DNA of 64,000 bases from Aporhodopirellula aestuarii (GTDB lineage: Bacteria > Planctomycetota > Planctomycetia > Pirellulales > Pirellulaceae). The stretch spans positions 80,365-144,364 of the forward strand of contig NZ_JAMQBK010000081.1 in assembly GCF_023701485.1 (NCBI RefSeq), written 5' to 3'. A program made the position numbers and the translations under genes. This document shows, one piece after another, positions 30,023 to 38,872 of this stretch. The notes beneath the pieces were generated by a model. The model ran no database searches, was not told where the DNA came from, and saw only the letters and a program-made list of their open reading frames with translations. Position 1 is the first letter of the stretch. Each line of letters starts with the position of its first letter.

Positions 30023-31306
30023 ATGGCCGCTAAAACACTGCCTTTCGATCGCCCTTTGATCGACCGCATCATTTCCGACCACCCGACCCCGTTCGTCCTT
30101 TATCACGAAGACGGCATTCGCCAACGTGTTCGGGATCTGACCGCGGCATTCGCCTGGAACGAAGGTTTCCAGCAGTATTTCGCGGTCAAAGCGACCCCGA
30201 ATCCGCACATCGTCGCGTTAATGGCCGAAGAGGGCAGCGGCGCCGACTGCAGCAGCGTGGCGGAACTGATCACCTGCGAACGGCTCGGCATCACCGGCCA
30301 CGACGTGATGTTCACGTCCAACAACACAACCACCGAGGAATTCGCGATCGCCGCCCGACTCGGTGCGATCATCAACCTCGACACGCCGCATCACATCGAC
30401 CAACTGTTGCAACTTGAACAGATGCCTGAAATGGTTTCGTTCCGGTTCAACCCCGGTCCCGAACGCCAGGGCAACGTCATCATCGGCGATCCCAAGGAAG
30501 CAAAGTTCGGATGCACGCGCGAACAGATTTTCGAAGGCTACGCGAGATGTGCCGAACTCGGCGTGACGCGTTTTGGACTTCACGCGATGGTCGTTTCCAA
30601 TGAACTCAACGTGGACGCATTGCTGCAAACCGCGGAGATGCTGTTCGACTTGGCGGTTCAAATCCACGAACAAACCGGCGTCGCCGTCGAATGCATTAAC
30701 CTCGGCGGTGGCATCGGCGTTGCCTATCGTCCCGAACAAGACGAAATCGACATCGCCGAATTTGGACGTGGCGTGCAGGCGTTGTACGAAGCGAAACTGA
30801 CACCCTCGGCCCTTCCACCCGTTCGGCTAATGATGGAGAACGGGCGTGCTATGACCGGCCCGTTCGGCTTCTTGATCACGGAAGTCATCAACCAAAAAAC
30901 GTCCTACAAAAATTACGTCGGTGTCGACGCTTGCATGAGCAACCTGATGCGACCGGGCATGTACGGCGCCTACCACCACATCAGTGTCCTCGGCAAAGAA
31001 AACGCCCCCGCCGAAAAAACCGTCGACGTGGTCGGTTCGCTCTGTGAGAACAACGACAAGTTCGCGATCGATCGTGAACTTCCTCAAACCGAAGTCGGAG
31101 ACATCCTTGTCATTCATGACGCGGGTGCTCACGGCCACTCGATGGGCTTCCAGTACAACGGCCGATTACGTTCGGCTGAAATCCTCTTTAACAACGCGGG
31201 CGATGTCCGCGAAATTCGCCGAGCAGAAAACTTCGACGATTACTTCGCAACGGTGGATTTCGCCAGCGTCCAATGCAACCGAAAGCAAACCGCCCCAGCC
31301 CTGTAG
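30023..31306 (+). CDS. lysA: Diaminopimelate decarboxylase
   Basis: The product decarboxylates meso-diaminopimelate to lysine with PLP, in the cytoplasm. It has 427 residues from ATG 30023; an in-frame GTG at 29984 would only add a non-conserved leader. The family fold III barrel shows the PLP lysine in YFAVKATPNP (Lys56), the phosphate-binding NLGGGIGVAY loop, and the Cys of GSLCENNDK, which in this family reaches the active site of the partner subunit. RPGMYGAYH follows the usual family order. Length fits the family. No Shine-Dalgarno site or lysine riboswitch is visible. It could also act on a related diamino acid, but DAP decarboxylase is the best call. Confidence 0.9.
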   Translation: MAAKTLPFDRPLIDRIISDHPTPFVLYHEDGIRQRVRDLTAAFAWNEGFQQYFAVKATPNPHIVALMAEEGSGADCSSVAELITCERLGITGHDVMFTSNNTTTEEFAIAARLGAIINLDTPHHIDQLLQLEQMPEMVSFRFNPGPERQGNVIIGDPKEAKFGCTREQIFEGYARCAELGVTRFGLHAMVVSNELNVDALLQTAEMLFDLAVQIHEQTGVAVECINLGGGIGVAYRPEQDEIDIAEFGRGVQALYEAKLTPSALPPVRLMMENGRAMTGPFGFLITEVINQKTSYKNYVGVDACMSNLMRPGMYGAYHHISVLGKENAPAEKTVDVVGSLCENNDKFAIDRELPQTEVGDILVIHDAGAHGHSMGFQYNGRLRSAEILFNNAGDVREIRRAENFDDYFATVDFASVQCNRKQTAPAL

Positions 31307-31321
31307 GGCGGCCCGCTTTTT
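31290..31321 (+). terminator. Rho-independent-like terminator overlapping the lysA stop
   Basis: CCGCCC pairs with GGGCGG around a ten-base loop. CCCG and then five Ts (31317-31321) follow. The stem spans the lysA stop codon. Confidence 0.55.
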
Positions 31322-31402
31322 GCACGACTCGCCAGCACGCGGTTGCCAACCGGTAAACGCGTGACGTTCCCTTCCTCCTCAAACCGAGCCCCCACTCCCA
31401 CC

Positions 31403-31765
31403 ATGCCGAAACTCACTGTCGAAAATGTTGGTACGTTTGACGTCCCCGCTGGCAAACGATTGGTCCAAGCGTTAACTCAAGATGCCGGAACCGACCAACT
31501 GCACGCGTGTGGTGGTTCGGCCCGATGCACGACCTGCCGTGTCGAATTCATCGAAGGTGAACCGGACAAGATGACCGTCGCGGAACAGGAAACTCTGCGT
31601 GCACGCGAAATCACCGACCCCGGTGTTCGACTGAGTTGCCAGATCGCCTGCGATCATGACATGTCGGTGCGTCTGATCAGCCGTCTCGAAGGCAGCGGTC
31701 GGAAAGACCAAGGCGGCGCCGTCGCCGACGAGATCGAACCGACACCGCAATGGACGACAAAGTAA
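31403..31765 (+). CDS. 2Fe-2S ferredoxin
   Basis: 120 residues from ATG 31403. Cysteines at 36, 42, 45 and 79 give the plant-type/adrenodoxin-like pattern C-x5-C-x2-C-x33-C (HACGGSARCTTC and SCQIAC), so it should carry one 2Fe-2S cluster and transfer electrons in the cytoplasm. The Thr-x-x-Glu-x-x-x-Leu segment (TVAEQETLRA) is typical of this type. The tail of 25 residues is polar and unstructured. It sits 96 bases after lysA; a terminator lies between, so it may have its own promoter. The redox partner is unknown. Confidence 0.88.
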   Translation: MPKLTVENVGTFDVPAGKRLVQALTQDAGTDQLHACGGSARCTTCRVEFIEGEPDKMTVAEQETLRAREITDPGVRLSCQIACDHDMSVRLISRLEGSGRKDQGGAVADEIEPTPQWTTK

Positions 31766-31845
31766 ATCCACTTCGTTTGAATTGATTCGAATCGCTCGAC
31801 GACTTACTGACGAGTGATTCACAATCAGAAACGCATCAAACGCTG

Positions 31846-32072
31846 TTACGAAATCGCAAACAAACTCAGCGTTTCGTGGACGTCCGTAAGCAGCACAAAC
31901 TCACCGCCGGATGACCATTTGAACGACACGTGATTGTCGCTTTGGTCGGTGTCGTCATCTGACCAGATCGTCAGCTAACTGCCCGAGTGATCGTGAATCC
32001 GTCAGAGAACTGCCACTGTGCCGGATCGGCGTTGTCGTCCGTCCGGTAAAAAGACCTCGGGCGTATGGGACG
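31846..32072 (-). pseudogene. Remnant of a lamin-tail-domain (LTD) protein
   Basis: Reading the minus strand gives FYRTDDNADPAQWQFSDGFT, then a frame break, then IWSDDDTDQSDNHVSFKWSS and GGEFVLL before a stop at 31848-31846. This matches the two halves of a lamin tail domain, where the expected linker is T-I-x-P-G-x-Y-L-x-I-W. Adding one base after ACT restores TPGS-stop-LTIW, so the copy carries a single-base deletion and a nonsense codon. The 5' part is missing and ends near a REP-like element at 32090. LTD domains are common in planctomycete CotH-like surface proteins. Confidence 0.62.
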
Positions 32073-32089
32073 TCGATTGGATTACTGAA

Positions 32090-32191
32090 GGATTTCAAAA
32101 GTAGCGGAACGGCGCGAGCCGTCCGGTGACTCGGGACCGGACGGCTTGCGCCGTTCCGCTAAAAAAGGCACTAAAACAATCAACGTCCCTA
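32090..32191. repeat. REP-like palindromic element, copy 1
   Basis: Two 24-base arms (32103-32126 and 32137-32160) match at 23 of 24 positions around a ten-base loop TGACTCGGGA. Flanks on both sides (CAAAAGT before, AAAGGCACT after) are shared with the copy at 63868-63978, so the mobile or dispersed unit is about 100 bases. Confidence 0.85.
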
Positions 32192-32337
32192 TGACCTCGT
32201 GGCAATGGCTTCTATTCAAGGTTGATGGACCCACCCTCGATTGGGATCCAGTTTGCAAGCATTGAACGCTGGGTGGGTCGATTTTCGTCATTCGGATCAA
32301 AACGGGGCCACCAATGTCTCTTCGTTTTTTCCGGGGT

Positions 32338-32976
32338 TTAGGCCACGCGGTCGAGGAACGATCCACTGGAGCCAACTCCGCTGCTGAGGGATTGTTGAAA
32401 CTGATCGAAGTTAACTCCGTTTTCTTCAAACAGATTCGTCAGTGCCGAACGGATGTCGTCTTGGGAAACACTGCTACTCGATTCACTGGACAACTCTTGA
32501 AGCGTTTCAATGATCTGACTGATCAGGTCGTCAGTCGACGACTCATCTACGCCACTGCTAAGCAGAGCGGATTCCACGGCACTGGTTTCACTTTCATCGT
32601 CTCGGGGCGGTGGAGGCGGTCCGTTGGGTCGTCCGCCACGCGATGGTCCGCCAGTACCCGATGGGCCATCCACGCCACCGGCTTGAATCGCTTCCTCGAC
32701 TTCCGCCGAATCGATTCCGTTGGCCTTGAGCACCTCGTTGATCGCAGACTTGAACGCGGCACGACTCGTCGTTCCCGACGCGGAGTCTGACTCCAAAGCC
32801 GAGATGGCTTCATCGATTTGATCGAGCACGCTTGCGGCCGTCGAATCATCCACGCCGATCGACTTCAGTGCAGAGGAAAGTTGCTCTTCGCCTTTTTGCG
32901 GCGGAGGGCCCTGTGGACGAGAACTTGAGGACGACGCCTGGCTGGCGTATGACGCATTCAAATTGGAGATATTCAT
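32338..32976 (-). CDS. Hypothetical helical protein with two similar halves
   Basis: 212 residues from ATG 32976; an earlier in-frame start is not supported. No signal peptide. The two halves share a pattern: a short G-V-D-x-S-T start, a helix DLISQIIETLQELSS or ASVLDQIDEAISALES, a second helix AFKSAINEVLKANGID or IRSALTNLFEENGVN. Between them lies a Gly/Pro/Arg linker (GGPSRGGRPNGPPPPP). The helical pairs may be degenerate EF-hand-like units without calcium residues. Function unknown. No neighbour suggests a role. Confidence 0.65.
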   Translation of the reverse strand: MNISNLNASYASQASSSSSRPQGPPPQKGEEQLSSALKSIGVDDSTAASVLDQIDEAISALESDSASGTTSRAAFKSAINEVLKANGIDSAEVEEAIQAGGVDGPSGTGGPSRGGRPNGPPPPPRDDESETSAVESALLSSGVDESSTDDLISQIIETLQELSSESSSSVSQDDIRSALTNLFEENGVNFDQFQQSLSSGVGSSGSFLDRVA

Positions 32977-33369
32977 GGGACGGCTTTGAGTTTGGGTGTG
33001 GTGTGAGATGAGCCTTGCAAAGGCGATCAGCACTTTCCTTGTCGGGACAAGACCACCTCAATCTTGCGGACAAAACGAGCCCAAATAGCGGAATTCACGT
33101 TGTTTTCTGAGGTTCCCGCTATTCCCGAAAAAGTTCTGAAAAGCGTGGCCCACTGCTCGTGCGAACAACGCATTAATCTATCCGGCGGTTGCTAATTCGC
33201 TTCTCATCGCCTCCTCACTAAGCAACGCAAGAACAACACCGGGCGTAACGCAACTCATTTGGAGTTTCGTTTCCTTCCCTCCGAAAGCCTTGACGACTTC
33301 CGCTACTTAGCAGATGCGTCACGTGTTGATCTCGCGTTCTGATCGCTCGTCACTTACCGGAACCGAATC
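32977..33369. other. Divergent intergenic region, 393 bases
   Basis: It separates two oppositely transcribed genes, so both promoters should lie here. The arms AATAGCGG (33084-33091) and CCGCTATT (33116-33123) form an eight-base inverted repeat 24 bases apart. No gene seen. Confidence 0.4.
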
Positions 33370-33930
33370 ATGAATCGTCGTCTCCAGCTCATTGCCAACT
33401 TCGGCATCGCACTCAGTGCCAGCCTCTTGTCGGGAACGAGTTATTTGCTTGCCCAGCCTCCTGGCCGTGGCGGTCCTCCCGGGATGAATCAAGGCGGCGG
33501 ACCGCCGACAGAAATGATTATTCAGTTGTTCACGCAAGCGGACGCCAACGGAGACGGCTGCGTCACCAAGGCGGAATTGACGGCGGTTCTGCAGTACCAA
33601 GGGCGGGCCAACCAATACGGTCGAGGCGGACCACCACCGCAAGGCGGAAACGGAGGACCACCCAACCAACAAATGAACCCACCGCCACAAGACGGTGGCC
33701 AACATGGCCCTCCGCCACAACCCGGACAAATCCTGCCCGAACCGGTCGCCGAGTCTCTCAACTTAAGCACCAAGCAAACGCGTCAACTTGCCGCGTTGCA
33801 AGCCGATGTCGATAAACGCCTCGCCGCGATTCTGACGGACGAACAAGAAGATCAACTCGAGAACTCGCATCCACCTCAGCATCCAGACCACGGTGAAGAA
33901 GCTGGCGGCAGACCCCAACGTCCGCAATAG
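33370..33930 (+). CDS. Secreted EF-hand, Pro/Gly/Gln-rich protein
   Basis: 186 residues from ATG 33370. Signal peptide MNRRLQLIANFGIALSASLL with cleavage near LLA-QP. One EF-hand loop DANGDGCVTKAE (58-69) has Asp, Asn, Asp and Glu in the calcium positions. Then come low-complexity GGPPPQGG repeats and a C-terminal helix pair NLSTKQTRQLAALQADVDKR and LTDEQEDQLE, which resembles the LTxxQ motif of Spy/CpxP-like periplasmic proteins. A calcium-responsive periplasmic or outer-surface role is inferred. Single-EF-hand planctomycete proteins of this type are common. Confidence 0.75.
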   Translation: MNRRLQLIANFGIALSASLLSGTSYLLAQPPGRGGPPGMNQGGGPPTEMIIQLFTQADANGDGCVTKAELTAVLQYQGRANQYGRGGPPPQGGNGGPPNQQMNPPPQDGGQHGPPPQPGQILPEPVAESLNLSTKQTRQLAALQADVDKRLAAILTDEQEDQLENSHPPQHPDHGEEAGGRPQRPQ

Positions 33931-34149
33931 CTAACGGTCGAGCGGAAAATCACTGTCCGATCTGGAAGTGAGATTCGCCTAAATGCCCTACCGCGAGGAT
34001 TTCGGGCGAAATCCGCTGCGTCATTTCACTCCCGTTTGGATTGAACTGACGTAGTGGCCAAGGAGACGAGTTCTTGCGTGGTATATTCGCGGGACTCGCA
34101 ACCACGTTCCCGACTCACCGGAATACCTTTTTCACTGGCGAACTTTTCC

Positions 34150-35406
34150 ATGCAACGATACTTCTTCGCATCACTGCTAACGCTCTGTCTCTTCGTTCCC
34201 GCTCAGGGAAACGATTGGCCCGAATTCTTAGGCCCTAATGGCGCCGCACGCTCTACCGAAGTCGTGCCGAAAACCTGGGACGAAACGAAGAACATGGCAT
34301 GGAAAGTCGACCTGCCGGGAACGGGTTCGTCCAGCCCGGTTATCGTCGATGGAAAAGTCATTGTGACGTGCTACATTTCCGGGAACGACCTCGCGAAACG
34401 TCAAGTGCTGTGCTTCGATCAGAACAGTGGCGAGCAGCTCTGGTCGGTCGATTTCCCGATCGACTACCGCGAAGACGGTTACCGTGGCTACATCACCGAA
34501 CACGGTTACGCCAGCAACACGCCCGTAACCGATGGTGAAAACGTCTACGTCTTTCTAGGAAAAGGTGGCGTGCATTCGATCAGCTTGGATGGCCAAACGA
34601 ACTGGAGCGTCGATGTCGGAAAAGAATCCAGCAATCGGCAATGGGGTTCGGCAGCGAGTTTGATCTTGTACGAAAACAGCATTATCGTGAATGCTGCCGA
34701 AGAGGCCAAATCAATCATTTCGCTCGACAAGCAAACCGGCGAAGAACTTTGGCGGCAGGAAGCAGGTATGCTCGAACTGACCTATGGCACACCGCGGCTG
34801 GTTCAGTTGGAAAACGGCACTCAAGAACTCGTCATCAGCGTGCCGGGTGAGATTTGGTCGATGAATCCCAAGACCGGTAAACTGAATTGGTATGCCGAGT
34901 CACCCATGACCGGAAACGTCTCGCCTTCGGTGATCGTCGACGGCGACACCGTTTACAGCTTTGGCGGCTATCGGGCTTCGGGCAGCATCGCCGTCAAAGC
35001 CGGGGGCAAAGACGACGTGACGGATTCGAATGTGTTATGGACGAACCGATCGAGCTCCTACGTCGCCACACCGTTGTTGCTAAACGAACGATTCTATTGG
35101 ATCGACGATAGCGGTATCGCGTTCTGCACATCCGCCAAAGATGGCGCGGTGATCTACCGCGAACGAGTTCAAAACTTGCAGAGCGGTCGCCCGGTTTATG
35201 CTTCGCCCGTCCTGATCGGAGATCACATCTACGTGGTCACCCGGCGTAGCGGGACGCTCGTCTATGACGCGTCCGAATCATTCAAACCGCTCGCTCAAAA
35301 TGTTATCGCCAGCGACGAGACGGACTTCAATGCATCACCGGCAGTGTCCGATGGCAAGCTTTACCTTCGCAGCAACCAATCGCTCTACTGCATTGCCAAC
35401 CACTGA
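34150..35406 (+). CDS. Exported PQQ-like beta-propeller protein
   Basis: 418 residues from ATG 34150; the upstream in-frame GTG at 34054 lacks a signal peptide and is rejected. Signal peptide MQRYFFASLLTLCLFVPAQG. Mature start DWPEFLGPNGAARS is the typical opening of planctomycete PQQ-propeller proteins. Repeated blades of the type KVIVTCYISG, VLCFDQNSGEQLWSVDF, SIISLDKQTGEELWRQEAG and IWSMNPKTGKLNWYAESP follow the propeller W-x-x-x pattern. No catalytic Asp/Cys pair of PQQ dehydrogenases is evident, so it may be a scaffold or BamB-like protein. Convergent with the next gene, 23 bases apart. Confidence 0.82.
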   Translation: MQRYFFASLLTLCLFVPAQGNDWPEFLGPNGAARSTEVVPKTWDETKNMAWKVDLPGTGSSSPVIVDGKVIVTCYISGNDLAKRQVLCFDQNSGEQLWSVDFPIDYREDGYRGYITEHGYASNTPVTDGENVYVFLGKGGVHSISLDGQTNWSVDVGKESSNRQWGSAASLILYENSIIVNAAEEAKSIISLDKQTGEELWRQEAGMLELTYGTPRLVQLENGTQELVISVPGEIWSMNPKTGKLNWYAESPMTGNVSPSVIVDGDTVYSFGGYRASGSIAVKAGGKDDVTDSNVLWTNRSSSYVATPLLLNERFYWIDDSGIAFCTSAKDGAVIYRERVQNLQSGRPVYASPVLIGDHIYVVTRRSGTLVYDASESFKPLAQNVIASDETDFNASPAVSDGKLYLRSNQSLYCIANH

Positions 35407-35429
35407 CCTAACGGGGCCGCAACGGGTCG

Positions 35430-36365
35430 TTACTCTTTCCTTCCCGTCTTCAGGGTCGAAGCAACCGCGGAAGTCAACTTCGCAAACGTTTCAGGAGTGT
35501 AGTTTTTCAAGGCCGCAACGGCCTGCATCTCCTCGTTCATTTCGAAGGCCACACCCTGTGGAATTTGCACCAACGCGAACGCGTCTTTGGAAGGGATACC
35601 GAACAGATTGAATTTATCCGCGTCCACATTCATCACGCGGTTCTCCTGCATGTTCGGCGGCAAGAGCTGAATGGTCGTGTCGGCGACGCTCAACTGAGAC
35701 TGGTCTTTGGACGACTGAAGCAACCACACGAGCGTTCCAATGTTTCCGTTTTCGGGGAATACCCAGATGTAGTACCGCACGACCATTTCGGTGTGTTGGC
35801 CGTTTCGTAGCAGGATCGCAGGGGCGTCGATGACGAGACTATTCTTAGTCCTCGCGACTTGCTCAACCTTCGACAACGATTCCACATTGCCATCCAAGAC
35901 GGTGCGCCCGATGATCGACAGATCACCACCAAGATCCTCTTGGGTGTCCGAGGTCACGACCGTGTTCTTACCATCGATCAACATCGAAAAACCAACGGCG
36001 ACCTGGTCGAGTTCATACTTACCATCCGCGTTGGTGTCGGTGTTGGCGAGCATCACCAGATTAAAAGTCTCGGCGTAGTATTTGACGGTCTCGGAAACCG
36101 CATCCACGTCACCACTGGACAACTTTCCACGCACAAAGGAAATCAGGTTGGACCAACCTGCAGGCGGTTTTTCCTTGAATCGGGTGCCCGGCGGAATCTT
36201 CGGCAACGGTTGTCGCTCGAAAAGCACTCGTTTGGATTTTGGGGTCACATCGTGTTTCACAAAACCGTTTTGGGCGTAAACCGGCTTGCTGCTCACGAGT
36301 ACCACACTCAGACAAACCGTCGTGATCGCGACAAAAACATGTCCGTGGTTACAAAATAAACGCAT
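35430..36365 (-). CDS. Hypothetical secreted protein, 311 residues
   Basis: I do not recognise the family. The signal peptide runs to about VYA-QNG (MRLFCNHGHVFVAITTVCLS start). The mature part has a basic Pro-rich start (RQPLPKIPPGTRFKEKPP) and then an alpha/beta region with a charged strand (HTEMVVRYYIWVFPENGNIG). No catalytic motif is visible. An EF-hand-like stretch NTDTNADGKYELDQ occurs near 109. It is convergent with the propeller gene and 249 bases from the next gene on the same strand. Confidence 0.75.
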   Translation of the reverse strand: MRLFCNHGHVFVAITTVCLSVVLVSSKPVYAQNGFVKHDVTPKSKRVLFERQPLPKIPPGTRFKEKPPAGWSNLISFVRGKLSSGDVDAVSETVKYYAETFNLVMLANTDTNADGKYELDQVAVGFSMLIDGKNTVVTSDTQEDLGGDLSIIGRTVLDGNVESLSKVEQVARTKNSLVIDAPAILLRNGQHTEMVVRYYIWVFPENGNIGTLVWLLQSSKDQSQLSVADTTIQLLPPNMQENRVMNVDADKFNLFGIPSKDAFALVQIPQGVAFEMNEEMQAVAALKNYTPETFAKLTSAVASTLKTGRKE

Positions 36366-36614
36366 CGGGCAAATTCCAGAAATTGAAACGAGGGGGAGAC
36401 GGCAGTGTCGACGCTGACTCGCAAGTATTCGCGCCGACTAGTCATTCGTCCAGACCTCGCGCCAGAAACGGTTTTGAACACGCCGCGTTTAGATACGAAG
36501 CGCTGCACCCATCGTCCACGTGCGGCAGACGCCCCATCCCGCCTGGAACTGCCCCTCGATACCGAAAAACGGTAGCAGCCCTCACGAAATTAGCCGGGCC
36601 GATGATCGCCGTGG

Positions 36615-37595
36615 TCAGGGCAACAATAGTTCGCTGGACCAGGGTTGATGTTCGCGATACCACGCCACCGATGCGTCGATGCCCTCGTCGAGTTCGACTT
36701 TCGGCGTCCATCCGAGTAACTCGCGGGCTTTGGTAATGTCAGCGGATGTCGTTTTGATGTCGGCTTTGTGGAACGTTTTATGATTGAGCTTGGCTTTCTT
36801 GCCGAGTCGTTCTTCTAGCATTTCAATCACCGTGTTGAGCGACACGGGCGTCCCACCGCCACCGAGATTGACGATCTCGTATCCGACGGGTTTCAGTGCT
36901 GCGATGGTGCCCGAAGCGATGTCCGACACGTAAGTAAAGTCGCGTGCCTGCTCACCGTCGCCGAACAGCTCGATCGGTGTGCCCTCATCGATCCATTTGA
37001 TGAAACGGAAGATACACATGTCCGGCCGCCCGGCCGGTCCATACACGGTGAAGTATCGGCAAATGGTGACATCGATGTCATAGAGGTGATGGTAAGCGTA
37101 CGCCATCGCTTCAGCCGATTTCTTGCTGGCTGCGTACGGCGAGATCGGGGTGTTGACGGGTAGCGTCTCGACAAACGGCATGGGCTGGCCGGCGTAAAGC
37201 GACGACGTGGACGCCAACACATATTTCTTGACACCGTGGCGCTGCATTTGATCGAGCAGATTCAAACTGCCCATCGCGTTGGTCGTCATGTAGACATGTG
37301 GATTTTCCATGCTGTACCGAACACCCGCTCGGGCGGCGAGATTCAACACGCCGTCAAACGAATACTTATCAAACAATTCCGCGAGCGTTTCTTGGCTTTC
37401 GATATCGCCCCGAACGAATTCGAATTGATCCGGTCCGAGCGATTGCAAACGCTCCAGGCGATGCTCTTTAAGTCGCACGTCGTAGTAATCGTTGACATTG
37501 TCGATTCCGACGACTTTCGCTCCAGAATCGATCAACTGAGCAGCGACTTCGCTGGCGATAAAACCGGCACAACCGGTTACGAGATAAGTGGTCAT
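36615..37595 (-). CDS. UDP-glucuronate 4-epimerase-like nucleotide-sugar epimerase
   Basis: An extended short-chain dehydrogenase/reductase of 326 residues. NAD-binding loop TGCAGFIAS (7-15), catalytic Ser/Tyr/Lys in STSSLYA and the later YAASK, and the substrate block VYGPAGRPDMCIFRF followed by GDGEQARDFTYVSDI, which matches the UDP-glucuronate 4-epimerase group. It would interconvert UDP-glucuronate and UDP-galacturonate, or a similar pair. It faces the 2-epimerase gene across 111 bases, and together they suggest a nucleotide-sugar pathway for surface polysaccharide. UDP-glucose 4-epimerase activity cannot be excluded. Length is normal. Confidence 0.88.
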   Translation of the reverse strand: MTTYLVTGCAGFIASEVAAQLIDSGAKVVGIDNVNDYYDVRLKEHRLERLQSLGPDQFEFVRGDIESQETLAELFDKYSFDGVLNLAARAGVRYSMENPHVYMTTNAMGSLNLLDQMQRHGVKKYVLASTSSLYAGQPMPFVETLPVNTPISPYAASKKSAEAMAYAYHHLYDIDVTICRYFTVYGPAGRPDMCIFRFIKWIDEGTPIELFGDGEQARDFTYVSDIASGTIAALKPVGYEIVNLGGGGTPVSLNTVIEMLEERLGKKAKLNHKTFHKADIKTTSADITKARELLGWTPKVELDEGIDASVAWYREHQPWSSELLLP

Positions 37596-37706
37596 TCAAC
37601 AATCATCATCAAAAGCATACTTACTGCGACTTGAGAGATACCGTGGCGGCAATCAGACTACGGGCCCAAATCCCCCTCTCCAGCCTTGAGCCCGACAGTT
37701 TAATCC
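37596..37706. promoter_or_regulatory. Divergent promoter region of the two epimerase genes
   Basis: The 111 bases between opposite start codons must hold both promoters. No confident -35/-10 pair was recognised. Confidence 0.4.
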
Positions 37707-38864
37707 GTGCACCGACCAAAAATAGCGGTCTTCTTTGGCACTCGCCCCGAAGCCATCAAGATGGCGCCGCTTATCACGGCTCTTGCGTCGGACGATCGAT
37801 TCGAGCTGCTGTCGGTATCGACCGGTCAACACCGCGAAATGCTCGATCAAGTGGTCGATATTTTCAATCTTCCCGTACATCACGACTTGGAAGTCATGAC
37901 GCCCAGCCAAACGCTGGCGTCACTTTCATCAAAATTGATGACCAAGATCGACGCACTTTTGGAAGCGGAAAAACCCGATTTTTCTCTCGTTCAGGGCGAT
38001 ACGACGACGGTTTTGATGGCATCGCTTGCGTGTTTCTACAGGCGAATTCCGACCGGACACGTGGAGGCGGGCTTGAGAACCGGCGACATCACGAGCCCCT
38101 TTCCCGAAGAAGCCAACCGGGTCCTCGCAGCACCCCTGTCCACGCTGCACTTCGCCCCGACGAATGTGAGCGAAAAACATCTGCTCGACGAACGGGTCCC
38201 GAAAGAGAGAATCTTTATTACCGGCAATACCGTGATCGACGCGTTGCATCTCGAAGTCGCACGACAAAGCGAACCCGCGATCGCCGCCGAAATCGAAACG
38301 CATCTCGGCAGCGTCCTACCTTTGGATTGGCGAGAAAAACGGTTCGTGCTAATCACAGGACATCGCCGTGAAAACTTCGGGGGCGGGTTCGAGTCGATCT
38401 GCGCCGCGATCGCTGAGCTCGCCGAGCGATTCCCCGACGTTCGCTTCGTTTACCCCGTGCATCTGAATCCGAACGTGCAAGGACCGGTCGAAGAAACCCT
38501 CGGCAATCTCGACAACGTGCTCTTGCTGCCTCCGCAATCGTACCGACCGTTCGTCGCATTGATGAAGGCATGCGAATTTTTGCTGACCGATTCGGGCGGC
38601 GTCCAAGAAGAGGCCCCGGGGCTCGGCAAACCGGTCCTGGTCATGCGTAACACCACCGAACGTCCCGAAGGCGTCGACGCCGGTACCGTTCGACTCGTCG
38701 GCCCGGTCCGTGAAAAAATCGTTGAAGGTGTGAGCGAATTGCTGACCAAGCCGGCGAGCTACCACGCGATGGCGCAGGCCAGTAATCCGTACGGTGACGG
38801 CAAAGCGAGTGCTCGCATTCTGAACGCGATCGCCGACTACTTTGAGTTGGCGAAATGTTCATGA
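37707..38864 (+). CDS. wecB: UDP-N-acetylglucosamine 2-epimerase (non-hydrolysing)
   Basis: 385 residues from GTG 37707, the only sensible start before the conserved block. The opening GTRPEAIKMAPLI, the QGDTTTVLMAS and HVEAGLRTGD blocks, the FPEEANR motif, the ITGHRREN loop and the DSGGVQEEAPGLGKPVLVMR segment follow the family order. The family interconverts UDP-GlcNAc and UDP-ManNAc, the precursor of ManNAc-containing polymers. The active-site Asp, Glu and His positions are all present. It pairs divergently with the 4-epimerase gene; a polysaccharide role is inferred from this and from the Wza-like gene 8 kb away. Confidence 0.93.
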   Translation: MHRPKIAVFFGTRPEAIKMAPLITALASDDRFELLSVSTGQHREMLDQVVDIFNLPVHHDLEVMTPSQTLASLSSKLMTKIDALLEAEKPDFSLVQGDTTTVLMASLACFYRRIPTGHVEAGLRTGDITSPFPEEANRVLAAPLSTLHFAPTNVSEKHLLDERVPKERIFITGNTVIDALHLEVARQSEPAIAAEIETHLGSVLPLDWREKRFVLITGHRRENFGGGFESICAAIAELAERFPDVRFVYPVHLNPNVQGPVEETLGNLDNVLLLPPQSYRPFVALMKACEFLLTDSGGVQEEAPGLGKPVLVMRNTTERPEGVDAGTVRLVGPVREKIVEGVSELLTKPASYHAMAQASNPYGDGKASARILNAIADYFELAKCS

Positions 38865-38872
38865 ATTAGTCG

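Noticed and set aside
36560..36574. A five-base TACCG/CGGTA stem as a terminator of the epimerase gene
   Set aside because: The stem is short and has no T-run on the relevant strand, so it could easily be chance.
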